A stretch of DNA of 64,000 bases from an uncultured Prevotella sp. (GCA_945869265.1 CAMBOI010000005.1:33867-97866), one strand, 5' to 3'; shown: positions 29,599 to 38,657, counted from the stretch's first letter. Notes: generated by a model from the letters alone, not told the origin. Made by a program: numbers and translations.

Positions 29599-31398
29599 AT
29601 GAAGAAATTATTTACACTCGTTGCCGCAGCGCTATCTTCGTTAGCAATGATGGCTCAGGGTTGGCCCGCCGACTATAAGGGCGTTATGTTGCAAGGCTTT
29701 GCATGGGATTCCTATGCCGAGTCGCAATGGCCTGTACTCGAAGAACAGGCAGAGGAGATATCCGAGTATTTTAATCTCGTGTGGGTGCCCAACTCCGCCT
29801 ATGCAGGCAGTATGTCGATGAATATGGGCTATCATCCCGTTTATTGGTTTAAGCAGGATTGCGCCTTCGGCACCGAGGCTCAGCTTCGCTCTATGATTAA
29901 GACCTACAAGGACAAGGGTGTGGGATTCATTGCCGATGTGGTCATCAACCATCGCAATGGTGTAGGAGAGAAAGGCTCGTGGGTGGATTTCCCCGCCGAG
30001 ACCTACAATGGCAAGACCTATCAGCTCGGTCTTGCCGACATCTGCGCCAATGATGAATGTGCAAATAATGGCTATAAACCCACTGGTGCCAACGACACAG
30101 GAGAAGGATGGGACGGTGCGCGCGACCTCGACCACACCTCTGCTAATGTTCAGGAGAATGTCAATGCCTACCTCGACTTTCTTAAGAATGACATAGGCTA
30201 CGAGGGATTCCGCTACGACTTTGTCAAGGGATATGCGTCAAAATATAATGGAATGTATAATGCCGAAGCCAAGATTGACTACTCTGTCGGCGAATATTGG
30301 GATGGCAATGTTTCGTTGGTTAAGAATTGGATCGACGGCACCAAAGTGGATGGCGTTATCCAGAGCGCCGCTTTCGATTTCCCTTTGAAATATTACATCA
30401 ATGATGCTATCGGCAATGGACAGTGGAGTCGTCTTGATGGCAGCAGTCTCGCTTCAGATGCCACATACAAGCGCTATTCCGTCACCTTCGTGGATAACCA
30501 CGACACTTATCGCGACAACAACAAGTGTCCTGCCAATCTTGAGGCTGCCAATGCATATATCCTCATGATGCCCGGCACTCCGTGCGTGTTCCTCAATCAT
30601 TGGAAGGCATATAAGACTGCCATAAAGAAGATGATTCTCATACGTAGAATTGCAGGCATTTCAAATATGAGTCTTATTGCTGGAAAGAAGTCTTATACTG
30701 GTGGCTACTATGTCAAGGTGAAGGGTGATAACGGTTCGGTGATATGCCTCCTTGGTGAAACACCAGGTATTGTTCTTGACGGCTACAAACTAGCCCTTGA
30801 GGGTACCAATTATAAGATATATGTGGAAGAAAAGTTGGACATCTCTTCTCTTGACAATGTAAAGGAAGAGGAAAAAGAGAAATTCGTCATGCCGGAATGT
30901 TGTACAGCAGAGGAAGGCAAGATGTATGCCTTCTTCGAGGTGCCGTCTTATTGGGATACTACGAACGGCATTTATTGCTGGTGCTGGAATAACAGCAAGA
31001 ACTTCACCGGCGGCACTTGGCCTGGTGTGTTATGTACCAAAGTAGGAGAAACCGACAAAGGCAATCAAATATGGAAATGGGTAGGACCAAACGCGTCGGA
31101 GGGCGCTCCCACTGGCATTATCTTTTCTGTGAAAGGCGGTCCTCAAACATCGGATCTCGATTATCATGAAGGAGGATATTATGACAATGTTACGGGTTTC
31201 CTTGGTGATATGTCCACATCGGGCATCTCCGGCATAATCACCGACGCTCCTATAGGCAATGCCCCCGTCAAGGTGTTCGCGATAACAGGCTCGGAACTTC
31301 GCAGATGTGCGGCTGGTACTACGATTGCTGATGCAGTCAAGGGATTGCCCAATGGTATTTATATTGTCGGCAGTCGCAAGATAGTTGTAAATCAGTAG
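29599..31398 (+). CDS. Secreted alpha-amylase (GH13) with starch-binding module and C-terminal sorting-like tail
   Basis: 599 residues. Signal peptide MKKLFTLVAAALSSLAMMAQ. A GH13 barrel (about 25-420) carries ADVVINHRNG, nucleophile D207 (GFRYDFVKGY), acid E232 (VGEYWDG) and D302 (FVDNHDT). A CBM26-like module (about 435-530; YCWCWNNSKNFTGGTWPGV) follows, then a C-terminal beta-domain (VKVFAITGSELRR, GLPNGIYIVGSRKIVVNQ) resembling type IX secretion type A tails. It should hydrolyse starch outside the cell or on its surface. It has its own promoter and a maltose operator, so it belongs to the sus regulon although 14 kb from susF. Confidence 0.94.
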   Translation: MKKLFTLVAAALSSLAMMAQGWPADYKGVMLQGFAWDSYAESQWPVLEEQAEEISEYFNLVWVPNSAYAGSMSMNMGYHPVYWFKQDCAFGTEAQLRSMIKTYKDKGVGFIADVVINHRNGVGEKGSWVDFPAETYNGKTYQLGLADICANDECANNGYKPTGANDTGEGWDGARDLDHTSANVQENVNAYLDFLKNDIGYEGFRYDFVKGYASKYNGMYNAEAKIDYSVGEYWDGNVSLVKNWIDGTKVDGVIQSAAFDFPLKYYINDAIGNGQWSRLDGSSLASDATYKRYSVTFVDNHDTYRDNNKCPANLEAANAYILMMPGTPCVFLNHWKAYKTAIKKMILIRRIAGISNMSLIAGKKSYTGGYYVKVKGDNGSVICLLGETPGIVLDGYKLALEGTNYKIYVEEKLDISSLDNVKEEEKEKFVMPECCTAEEGKMYAFFEVPSYWDTTNGIYCWCWNNSKNFTGGTWPGVLCTKVGETDKGNQIWKWVGPNASEGAPTGIIFSVKGGPQTSDLDYHEGGYYDNVTGFLGDMSTSGISGIITDAPIGNAPVKVFAITGSELRRCAAGTTIADAVKGLPNGIYIVGSRKIVVNQ

Positions 31399-31410
31399 GT
31401 TGGATATACT

Positions 31411-31434
31411 GTGTGCGCAAACGTTTGCGCACAC
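31411..31434. promoter_or_regulatory. Maltose-regulon operator upstream of an ORF-less transcription unit
   Basis: A perfect 24-bp palindrome with core TGCGCAAACGTTTGCGCA (31414-31431). Its centre lies 68.5 bp from the last base of a TACCTTTG box at 31484, the same geometry as at susC. It begins 12 bp after the amylase stop and could also help end amylase transcription. Confidence 0.8.
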
Positions 31435-31459
31435 AATTTTGCACTTTTATGCAAAAAAA

Positions 31460-31491
31460 ATTGCGAGAGAGCTAAAAAAGTCGTACCTTTG
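31460..31491 (+). promoter_or_regulatory. Promoter of the ORF-less transcription unit
   Basis: ATTG (31460-31463), a 20-bp spacer and TACCTTTG (31484-31491). Transcription should start near 31497. Confidence 0.7.
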
Positions 31492-31496
31492 CATCG

Positions 31497-31745
31497 TCAA
31501 AAGACAAAAAGTTGTCAAGAGACACATTCATACAAGAAGTCATTAAGACATAAGACATAAGATATAAGGTAGTTTTAGTTTCTTTAGATTTATAGGTTAG
31601 TTAGTTTTTGGTTAGAATTAGTTTTTTGGTAATTAAGATTGGTTAGATTGGTTTTTTAGGTAACACAAACAAAAAAGTAGTGAGTTAGTTTTTTTAGAGT
31701 TGAAATGGGGTCCTGTTGTGGTAACAGGGCCCCTTTCGCTTTTTT
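31497..31745 (+). ncRNA. Candidate starch-regulated small RNA
   Basis: About 250 nt between a good promoter and a strong terminator with no credible ORF; the only ATG frame near the end is 22 codons and runs through the terminator. A 5' hairpin GACAA-AAAG-TTGTC lies at 31503-31516. A U-rich tandem array of GGTTAG-based units (31595-31664) such as GGTTAGAATTAGTTTTTT comes next, then the terminator hairpin. ptb has its own promoter downstream, so this is a separate unit and not a leader. No known RNA family is recognised. The maltose operator at -75 links its expression to starch. Confidence 0.6.
31707..31745 (+). terminator. Intrinsic terminator of the ORF-less unit
   Basis: An 11-bp stem (GGGGTCCTGTT with AACAGGGCCCC, one G-T pair), loop GTGGT, then TTTCGCTTTTTT. 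Confidence 0.9.
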
Positions 31746-31768
31746 GTCCACAGATTATTACAGATTTA

Positions 31769-31800
31769 TTTGGTAGTCTCGCATAAATACATTAACTTTG
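31769..31800 (+). promoter_or_regulatory. Promoter of ptb-buk
   Basis: TTTG (31769-31772), a 20-bp spacer and TAACTTTG (31793-31800), downstream of the preceding terminator. Confidence 0.75.
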
Positions 31801-31840
31801 CCCCCAAATAAGTAACAATCTAAGTCTTTCACTTGATACT

Positions 31841-32632
31841 ATGAATGAAAACAAACGTAAAGTGGCTTTGGTAAGCCCTACCGACGACCACACCAAGGAG
31901 GTGATACAGAGGGCAATAGATGATGACGTGGCGCAGTTTGAGTGCTTCTATGGCGACGACGCAAGCGCTATGGCAGTGGAGTGTGTGCGCTCGGGTGGTG
32001 CCGACCTGCTGATGAAGGGCGCGGTGAACACCGACGTCCTCCTGCGCGCAGCCCTCGACAAGGAGCATGGCATATTGCAGCCTGGACGCGTGATGACCCA
32101 TATCTCCGTGGCAAACATCCCCGGTTGGCAGCGCCCACTGATATTCTCCGACGCAGCCGTTATTCCACACCCCGACATCCTACAGATGGATGCCATAGTG
32201 AGATACACCGTCGAGGCGGCACGCAATCTCGGCATAGCAACCCCCAAGGTGGCACTCATCAACTTCACTGAGAAGGAAAACCCTAAATTCCCGCAGACTG
32301 CCGTCTATCAGGAGATAAGATGCAGGGCAGCTGAGGGGTTATATGGGGATGTAGTCATAGGAGGACCGATGGACGTGAAGACAGCCCTCGACTCCGAAAG
32401 CGGCACCATCAAGGGCATCGACTCGCCCGTGGTGGGCAATGCCGATATTCTCATATTCCCGAATATCGAGGCAGGCAATACGTTCTACAAGACACTCACT
32501 CTCTTTGCCCATGCCACCATAGCAGGATGGTTGGCAGGAACCGAGGTGCCCGTGGTGGTGACATCTCGCGCCGACAGTGTGGAGTCGAAATATTTTAGTC
32601 TTATCACAGCTCTAAAAATGATAACGAAATGA
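31841..32632 (+). CDS. ptb: Phosphate butyryltransferase-like phosphotransacylase
   Basis: 263 residues, a compact phosphate acetyl/butyryltransferase domain (LMKGAVNTDVLLRAALDKEHG, HISVANIPGWQRPLIFSDAA, VVGNADILIFPNIEAGNTFYK). It is shorter than typical Pta. It would exchange the CoA of an acyl-CoA for phosphate. It overlaps the butyrate kinase gene by 4 bp, and the pair forms a Ptb-Buk module for energy-conserving conversion of butyryl- or branched-chain acyl-CoA to the acid. Acyl specificity cannot be read from sequence. Confidence 0.9.
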   Translation: MNENKRKVALVSPTDDHTKEVIQRAIDDDVAQFECFYGDDASAMAVECVRSGGADLLMKGAVNTDVLLRAALDKEHGILQPGRVMTHISVANIPGWQRPLIFSDAAVIPHPDILQMDAIVRYTVEAARNLGIATPKVALINFTEKENPKFPQTAVYQEIRCRAAEGLYGDVVIGGPMDVKTALDSESGTIKGIDSPVVGNADILIFPNIEAGNTFYKTLTLFAHATIAGWLAGTEVPVVVTSRADSVESKYFSLITALKMITK

Positions 32633-33684
32633 GAACGCTTATCATAAATCCAGGTTCCACAAGTACCAAACTTGCCATTTACGACGACCTGAAACCGGTG
32701 TGGATGTCGGGAGCACATCATCATGTCAAGGAATTGGCGCAATTCCATTCCGCACTCGACCAGTATGACTTCCGTATGGCATTCATCCGCAAGAAATTGG
32801 AAGAGGGTGAGATAGAGATGAAATTTGATGCCATAATGGGGCGAGGTGGTTTGCTAAAACCCCTTGAAGGCGGCGTGTATGCCGTCAACAAGAAGATGAA
32901 AGACGAACTGTTGCAGAACGAAAGCGATCATGTGTGCAATCTCGGTGCGTTGCTTGCCGACGAACTGGCCCGCGAGTGTGGATGCAAGGCATATATTGCC
33001 GACCCAGGTGTAGTTGATGAATTGCAGGAGGTGGCACGCTATACCGGTGTTCCGCAGATAAAGCGTCGCTCATTGTTTCATGCTCTCAACAGTAAGGCGG
33101 TGTCGCGCAAATATGCCGCATCGCTCGGTCGTAAATATGAGGACATGAGGATAATCGTGGCTCATTTGGGTGGTGGCATCTCTGTGAGTGCCCATAGATA
33201 TGGCAGGGTGATTGACGTTAATAATGCCCTCGACGGAGAAGGACCTTTTTCTACCGAGCGTGCAGGGACGCTACCATCGGGAGAACTCATAAAACTCTGT
33301 TTTAGTGGGAACTATACCCAAGATAGGATTCGAAAGATGATACATGGCAAGGGAGGACTGACCGCATATCTCGGTACCAACGATATGATTGCCATATCGC
33401 GATGGGCTGAGGATGGCGAGGAACCGGCGCGCACAGTGCTCGATGCTATGCTCTATACAGTGGCAAAGCAGATTGGGGCAATGTTTGTAGCTATGGACGG
33501 TGAGGTGGATGCAATCATCCTCACGGGAGGAATAGCGCATAGTGAGTATTGTACGGCAGAGATAATACGCCGAACAAAATATCTCGCTCCCATCACCGTG
33601 ATGCCGGGTGAGAACGAGATAGAGTCGCTGGCATATAATGCCTATTGCCTGTTGAACGGAAAGATTGAGGCGAAGGAATATTAG
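32629..33684 (+). CDS. buk: Butyrate kinase-like acyl kinase
   Basis: 351 residues of the ASKHA acetate/butyrate kinase fold: IINPGSTSTKLAIYDD at the N terminus, DPGVVDELQEVARYTGVP, VAHLGGGISVSAHRYGRVIDVNNALDGEGPFSTERAG and AIILTGGIAHSEY. It transfers phosphate between acyl phosphate and ADP/ATP. Coupled to ptb by an ATGA overlap. Its stop overlaps the stop of the convergent receptor gene by 4 bp. Confidence 0.94.
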   Translation: MRTLIINPGSTSTKLAIYDDLKPVWMSGAHHHVKELAQFHSALDQYDFRMAFIRKKLEEGEIEMKFDAIMGRGGLLKPLEGGVYAVNKKMKDELLQNESDHVCNLGALLADELARECGCKAYIADPGVVDELQEVARYTGVPQIKRRSLFHALNSKAVSRKYAASLGRKYEDMRIIVAHLGGGISVSAHRYGRVIDVNNALDGEGPFSTERAGTLPSGELIKLCFSGNYTQDRIRKMIHGKGGLTAYLGTNDMIAISRWAEDGEEPARTVLDAMLYTVAKQIGAMFVAMDGEVDAIILTGGIAHSEYCTAEIIRRTKYLAPITVMPGENEIESLAYNAYCLLNGKIEAKEY

Positions 33685-36164
33685 AACTCGCCTCCTCCTC
33701 CGTATCCGTTGTTCATTTCTTCGCCATTGTTATCCTCTTGTTCGTGACCTTTCTTCTTCTTCTGGTTCATATTACCGAAGTTCCAAGAGATATTCACGTT
33801 TACATTCTGACTGCGCCACATCTTCTGATATCGCTCGAATGTGTCGTTGGCAGTGTATGTCTCCCATTTGCGGGTGTTGAATGCACCTCGCCAGTTGACA
33901 GCAAGGGTAAGTGCCTTGTTGAAGAAGTTCTTGCGCAGACCGAAGTCAATACCGAAACTCGGTTTGCGATATCCCTGTGTGATGACGCGCTTAGAGTTGT
34001 AGTTGCCCGTTATCTGTATTGAGATGTCATAGGGCAGGATGAGGCTTGCCATCATGCGGGCGTCCCATGAGAAGTTTTCGTCGGGTTTGCCGGTGATGGT
34101 CTGACCGTTGATCTCATAGTCAAATCCGTTGAGCTTGTAGTAGTAGGCGTTCACGGTGGTGGTAAGGTCGAGCAAGCGGAAAAGCTTGTCTTTGAGAATG
34201 AGCTCCACTCCAGCCCTTTGGCTCTTTGCCACATTCTTGTTGGTGGAGTACATCACTCCTCCGTCGTTGTATGATATGCGCTGTATAACGTCGGTGGTAG
34301 GACGGTAGTAGCTACCAAACGAGAGAGTGTGTTCCGGCCATGTCTTGAGGAAATTTAGCGCGAAAGAGTTGGTAAACTCCGGTGTCAGTTCTGGATTACC
34401 GAATGATATCATCGAGGCATCGCGGGTATTCTTGAAACTGTTGAGTTCGCCACCCCATGGGCGTCTCAGGCGTCGGGTGTAGTTGAGCTGCAGTTGCGAC
34501 GACTCAGTGAGTTGGTAGTTGAGGAAGAGGCTCGGGAAGAGTTCGAAGTAGTCCTTCTTAAACGGAGTGTCTCTCTTTGTGGCATCGTGTTCCTGGTCCC
34601 AGTCATAACTCTCGGTGTTCACCTTCCAGTATTCACCTCTCAGTCCGGCAAGTATGCCGAGCTTACCTATTGATGTGGTCACAGTGCCATAGAAAGCATG
34701 TATCTTGTTGTCGTAGATGAAGCGGTTGAAATATGCCTTGTCTTCAGTGGGATTGTCGCCTGTCCACGTGATGTCGGTCCACGACTCCTGCGGTGTGTTC
34801 TCATGATTGAAGTTGCCGTTGTATCCAGCTTCTATCTTCCACTTGTCGTTAATCTGATTTTCATATTCAAGTTTCACCTCCCACGACTTGTTGTTGATGA
34901 ACATGGGTCGGTATTGATAGTCGTAGGTTGTCGGGATATCGTCGGTCATCCAGTCGGTTGAGTCGCGATAGTAGTTGTTGTCGTCGCTCTTCCATTTGCT
35001 GTGCGACACACTGAGGTCAATCTTATGCTTGTCGGAGAAGTTGTGTGTGTAGCCTCCCTCGATATTCATCATTCGCATGTCTCCGCCGCCATCGGTGAGT
35101 CGTGTCATGATATAGTCATCATTGGCATTGCCGAGAGTTCCGTAGTGATAGGGAGTGAGAGATGAGTCCTCACGCTTGCCGAACATACCCATGCCCGAGA
35201 GCGACAGATCGTCCTTCTTGGTGGCATGCCATGTCAGTCCTCCGCGCATGAAGAGGTTCTTGCCGCCTCGGTTGCTTTCGCTCTCGTAGTTCTGGTAACG
35301 CTGCGAGTCGAGATACGTCTGTTGGCTCTCCGAACCGCCCTTGTTCTTCCTACGGCGATAACCAATGTTGGCGAAGGCATCGAGAGTGCCGCTCGAATAA
35401 TTGATGTTGCCACCGGCATTCCAACCGCCACGGGAGTTGACGCCAGTGCGCACCGACCCGTAGTAGCCTGCCTTGCGGTCACGCTTAAGGATGATGTTGA
35501 TGATTCCCGCACTTCCCTCAGCGCTAAACTTCGCACTCGGGTTGTCGATTACCTCCACTCGCTCTATGCTCTCGGCCGGTATCTGCTGCAATATCTCACC
35601 ACGGTTGTCGGTGGTAAGTCCGCTTGCCTTACCATTTATCCATACCTCCACACTCGAGTTTCCCTTAAGGGAAATCTCTCCATCGGTAGATACTTCAATG
35701 GATGGAATGTTCTCCAGAAGGTCGCTTGCCGACCCTCCGGCTGCCGCGATAATCTGGTCGGCGCTGAATGACTTCCTGTCAACCTCCAACTTCAGTTGCG
35801 AGCGTTGACCGGTCACCTCCACCTCCTTCAGCATCTTCGTGTCTTCGGCGATATATATCAGAGCGAATGATTGTTGGCGCTTGTCCTTGGTGATGGAAAA
35901 CTGGCGACCTACCGACTTGTATCCCACAAAAGATACCGTCAGGTTATATTTGCCATCAGCAAGACCATCAATCTTGAATGATCCTTCTGCATCAGTGATG
36001 GCTCCTTTCACCATCTTGCCGGTAGCAGCATTTGTCACAGTAACATTCACAAACTGCAACCTTTCGTCAGTTTGCTTGTCTGCCACATGTCCTTTCACCA
36101 ATCCTTGTGCAGCCATGTATATGCTGCAAAATAATGCGATAATGATAATACTTAGTCTTTTCAT
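33681..36164 (-). CDS. TonB-dependent receptor-like outer-membrane protein (OMP_b-brl_3 type)
   Basis: 827 residues. Signal peptide MKRLSIIIIALFCSIYMAAQ, a carboxypeptidase-regulatory-like domain (about 20-105; LVKGHVADKQTDERLQFVNVTV), a plug (about 120-225; SADQIIAAAGGSASDLLENIPSIEV) and a beta-barrel to about 790. The low-complexity tail contains a charged stretch then NNGYGGGGEF. The family takes up unknown ligands and is distinct from SusC: no SusD partner is adjacent. The Gly-rich end is unusual, as barrels normally end in an aromatic residue within a strand; here the final residue is still Phe. Confidence 0.88.
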   Translation of the reverse strand: MKRLSIIIIALFCSIYMAAQGLVKGHVADKQTDERLQFVNVTVTNAATGKMVKGAITDAEGSFKIDGLADGKYNLTVSFVGYKSVGRQFSITKDKRQQSFALIYIAEDTKMLKEVEVTGQRSQLKLEVDRKSFSADQIIAAAGGSASDLLENIPSIEVSTDGEISLKGNSSVEVWINGKASGLTTDNRGEILQQIPAESIERVEVIDNPSAKFSAEGSAGIINIILKRDRKAGYYGSVRTGVNSRGGWNAGGNINYSSGTLDAFANIGYRRRKNKGGSESQQTYLDSQRYQNYESESNRGGKNLFMRGGLTWHATKKDDLSLSGMGMFGKREDSSLTPYHYGTLGNANDDYIMTRLTDGGGDMRMMNIEGGYTHNFSDKHKIDLSVSHSKWKSDDNNYYRDSTDWMTDDIPTTYDYQYRPMFINNKSWEVKLEYENQINDKWKIEAGYNGNFNHENTPQESWTDITWTGDNPTEDKAYFNRFIYDNKIHAFYGTVTTSIGKLGILAGLRGEYWKVNTESYDWDQEHDATKRDTPFKKDYFELFPSLFLNYQLTESSQLQLNYTRRLRRPWGGELNSFKNTRDASMISFGNPELTPEFTNSFALNFLKTWPEHTLSFGSYYRPTTDVIQRISYNDGGVMYSTNKNVAKSQRAGVELILKDKLFRLLDLTTTVNAYYYKLNGFDYEINGQTITGKPDENFSWDARMMASLILPYDISIQITGNYNSKRVITQGYRKPSFGIDFGLRKNFFNKALTLAVNWRGAFNTRKWETYTANDTFERYQKMWRSQNVNVNISWNFGNMNQKKKKGHEQEDNNGEEMNNGYGGGGEF

Positions 36165-36259
36165 AACTATAATATGACGACTGATTAAGGGAAAAGTTTA
36201 TTTGCTACCACCTAAAAAATGTTAAATCACAATAAAAGGGAAAATAATCTCCAATAATT

Positions 36260-36290
36260 TTTGTCTTTTCATAAAAATGTCGTACCTTTG
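36260..36290 (+). promoter_or_regulatory. Promoter of tRNA-Arg
   Basis: TTTG (36260-36263), 19-bp spacer, TACCTTTG (36283-36290). Transcription should start near 36297, 30 nt before the tRNA. Confidence 0.85.
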
Positions 36291-36326
36291 CAGCCGCAAA
36301 AGCAATTGTTTTTGTTCTTTATGGTT

Positions 36327-36398
36327 GCCCTGATAGTTCAATGGATAGAACAAGTCTCTCCTAAAGATTAGATCCGAGTTCGATTCTCGGTCGGGGTA
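36327..36398 (+). tRNA. tRNA-Arg (anticodon CCT)
   Basis: A full cloverleaf can be folded: acceptor GCCCTGA with TCGGGGT (one G-T closing pair), D arm GTTC/GAAC, anticodon arm AGTCT-CTCCTAA-AGATT, T arm CCGAG-TTCGATT-CTCGG, discriminator A. CCA is not encoded. The anticodon CCT reads AGG. Confidence 0.93.
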
Positions 36399-36459
36399 CT
36401 CCTTTGTTAATCTTTCCTAAAATTTTTCACTAATTAATATAAGGTGCGAATAAAATGAC

Positions 36460-36467
36460 TATATTTG
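36460..36467 (+). promoter_or_regulatory. -7 box of the LruC-domain gene
   Basis: TATATTTG, 57 bp upstream of the ATG; the leader is A/T rich. Confidence 0.55.
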
Positions 36468-36524
36468 CACAAATTTTTGTGATATTACCAAATAAAATAA
36501 CTAAAGTTTATTATTATAAATAAC

Positions 36525-38657
36525 ATGAGAATCAATACGATTAAAGGATTTGCCATGTCGATGATTATGGCAGCCGCAATGACATTCGTCTCGTGTGCGG
36601 ATTGGGATATGCCCCACTATGGTGCAGCTCAACCCGATCAGACAATCAACAATTTTGATTTCTCTACCACAAGTGGAGAAATAACGCTTAACGTGAGTTA
36701 TGCGGGTTGCGGTGTAAAAACACCAGTGTTTTTCGAACTGTATGATGAGGAGCCTATCACATGGAACGAGGAGGGTAGTGGATATGAGATGAAGGAGGAC
36801 GTGAAACCTCTCTTCTCGGCTTACACAGACGAGAAATGCGTGTATAGCGGAACAATCATGCTGCCGGCATACGTGGAGAAGGTGTGGGTGTTTAGTCCTG
36901 CATTCTTTGCCAAGACACTTATGGAGGCTTATGTAGTGGGCAACACAATCAATGTGTCGGACACTGAAGCCACCAAGAGCACAAGAGCTGCCATGAGAGC
37001 CTCAGATGAACCTGGATTCAGCTATATGACACGCACCGACGTGCCGAAGGAATATAAGGCAGGAAAGCGCTGGAAGGAATGGCTTGGTACATACGACGGC
37101 AACGGTAAGGTGAACTATGCATATACGGGCAAGGACCTTGTGCCCGATGTATCGATTTACACTACACATTCACAGGTGATAAATTCGGGCATCTCTTGTC
37201 CAACCCAACTCCGCAACGCTTCTGACCTCGAGATAAAAAATGCAGCAGAAGTGGTGATAACTTTCCTTGGCGGTAATACTTGCTGGAACAGTTCGTTGGG
37301 ATATTATTATTATAAGGTGGGACAAGAACCAAAGAGCATAGAGGACGCTAATATCATCATGTTATTCCCCAATACCCAGGATGGCAAGTGGGAAAAGACA
37401 ACGAAGGACGCAGACTGCCAAAAAGCGGGTGTGGACCGTATGACCTCCGTCAAACTGAAGTATTATCCAAAGATAGCTGAAGACAGTCAGGAGGGAGCTA
37501 CAGATGTATTCCCGGCTGGATATAAGGTAGGACTCGTACTTGCCACGAACGCATGGAGCAAGAGATTGGAATATGAGAATAATTCGAAGAAAGCTTATTT
37601 AAATGAAAACCGATACTATCGTGCTGCTACTTTGAATACATTGACAGTGCGCCAAAATGGTCGTTCGACCGAGTTGCCAGTCGTGGCATCCTATTATACA
37701 ATGGGCAAAGAATTTGTTATGGCTTCATTCGAGGATGACTATAAGTTTGATAATGGAATGGGACACGACCAAAACTTCTCGGATGTGGTGGTCGCCATTG
37801 GTACTAATCCTGTGAAAGCAATTGCTGACTTGCCATCATTCAAGATGTGGTTGAATGCTGATGGTTCCAGTTTGGTAACTCTTGAAGAAACACTTAAGGG
37901 TACTTACCTGTTTGAAGACCTTTGGCCTCAGAAGGGTGATTACGACATGAATGATGCCTGTGTGGAATATATACAGGGTACTTATAAAGACAAGTGGAAC
38001 GACACTTACGGAGAGACATTCTCATTTAAGCCTCGTCAGAACTTTGCCACAAAGAAGAATGGCATAGCTTTCAGACTTATTGGCGGTGACCGTGCAGCGG
38101 TAAATTCAAACGGAAATACGACCGGAAAGAGAATCTCTGGATATCATGTGCCGGCAGAGGTTAAGCTGTATCTTGACAGTACGGATATTAGCGACCAATT
38201 GGAGTATGACCAGGATAATCAGATTTTCTATGTCATCCCCGATACAAAGAAGAATCCTGGTGTCACCTATACTGTGGAGTTCCTGCATATACCAGATGGC
38301 TCGCCCAAGTTCTATGAGCGTAATTATAAAGAGTATAAGAGCCAAATCGATGTCTTCCTCTATCGCAAGGAGGGCGACAAGAACTGGGAGGTGCATACCA
38401 AGGGTCAGGAACCGACTCCGAAGATGAACTATGAATACTTCGGCAAGGGTGACGACCTGTCGAAACCTGAACAGGGTATCTATTACGTGAGACATGGAAA
38501 CTATCCATACGCTCTCTTCCTCAGCGGTCAGCAAATAGATGCGATGGGCAAGATATTCGACATTGCCAATGAGGGACAGACTCTCGAAAAGATGTACCCC
38601 AACTATACCAAGTGGGTGGAAACAGAAGGAAAGGAAAACAAGGAATGGTATAAGTGA
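36525..38657 (+). CDS. LruC-domain lipoprotein (DUF4842 type)
   Basis: 710 residues. Lipobox TFVSCADWD, so a lipoprotein. The C-terminal half begins with LFEDLWPQKGDYDMNDACVEY (near 462), the hallmark of LruC/DUF4842 domains, which look like Ca-binding acidic repeats. The N-terminal half is beta-rich without a recognised domain. Cellular role is not established. It is a single-gene unit between its own promoter and a strong terminator. Confidence 0.8.
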   Translation: MRINTIKGFAMSMIMAAAMTFVSCADWDMPHYGAAQPDQTINNFDFSTTSGEITLNVSYAGCGVKTPVFFELYDEEPITWNEEGSGYEMKEDVKPLFSAYTDEKCVYSGTIMLPAYVEKVWVFSPAFFAKTLMEAYVVGNTINVSDTEATKSTRAAMRASDEPGFSYMTRTDVPKEYKAGKRWKEWLGTYDGNGKVNYAYTGKDLVPDVSIYTTHSQVINSGISCPTQLRNASDLEIKNAAEVVITFLGGNTCWNSSLGYYYYKVGQEPKSIEDANIIMLFPNTQDGKWEKTTKDADCQKAGVDRMTSVKLKYYPKIAEDSQEGATDVFPAGYKVGLVLATNAWSKRLEYENNSKKAYLNENRYYRAATLNTLTVRQNGRSTELPVVASYYTMGKEFVMASFEDDYKFDNGMGHDQNFSDVVVAIGTNPVKAIADLPSFKMWLNADGSSLVTLEETLKGTYLFEDLWPQKGDYDMNDACVEYIQGTYKDKWNDTYGETFSFKPRQNFATKKNGIAFRLIGGDRAAVNSNGNTTGKRISGYHVPAEVKLYLDSTDISDQLEYDQDNQIFYVIPDTKKNPGVTYTVEFLHIPDGSPKFYERNYKEYKSQIDVFLYRKEGDKNWEVHTKGQEPTPKMNYEYFGKGDDLSKPEQGIYYVRHGNYPYALFLSGQQIDAMGKIFDIANEGQTLEKMYPNYTKWVETEGKENKEWYK

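Noticed and set aside
31595..31664. Tandem GGTTAG units as a CRISPR array
   Set aside because: Units are 13-18 bp, imperfect and without spacers, and no cas gene is near.
31706..31771. A 22-codon ORF starting ATGGGG in the candidate RNA
   Set aside because: It runs through the terminator hairpin and T-run, so it would not be transcribed whole.
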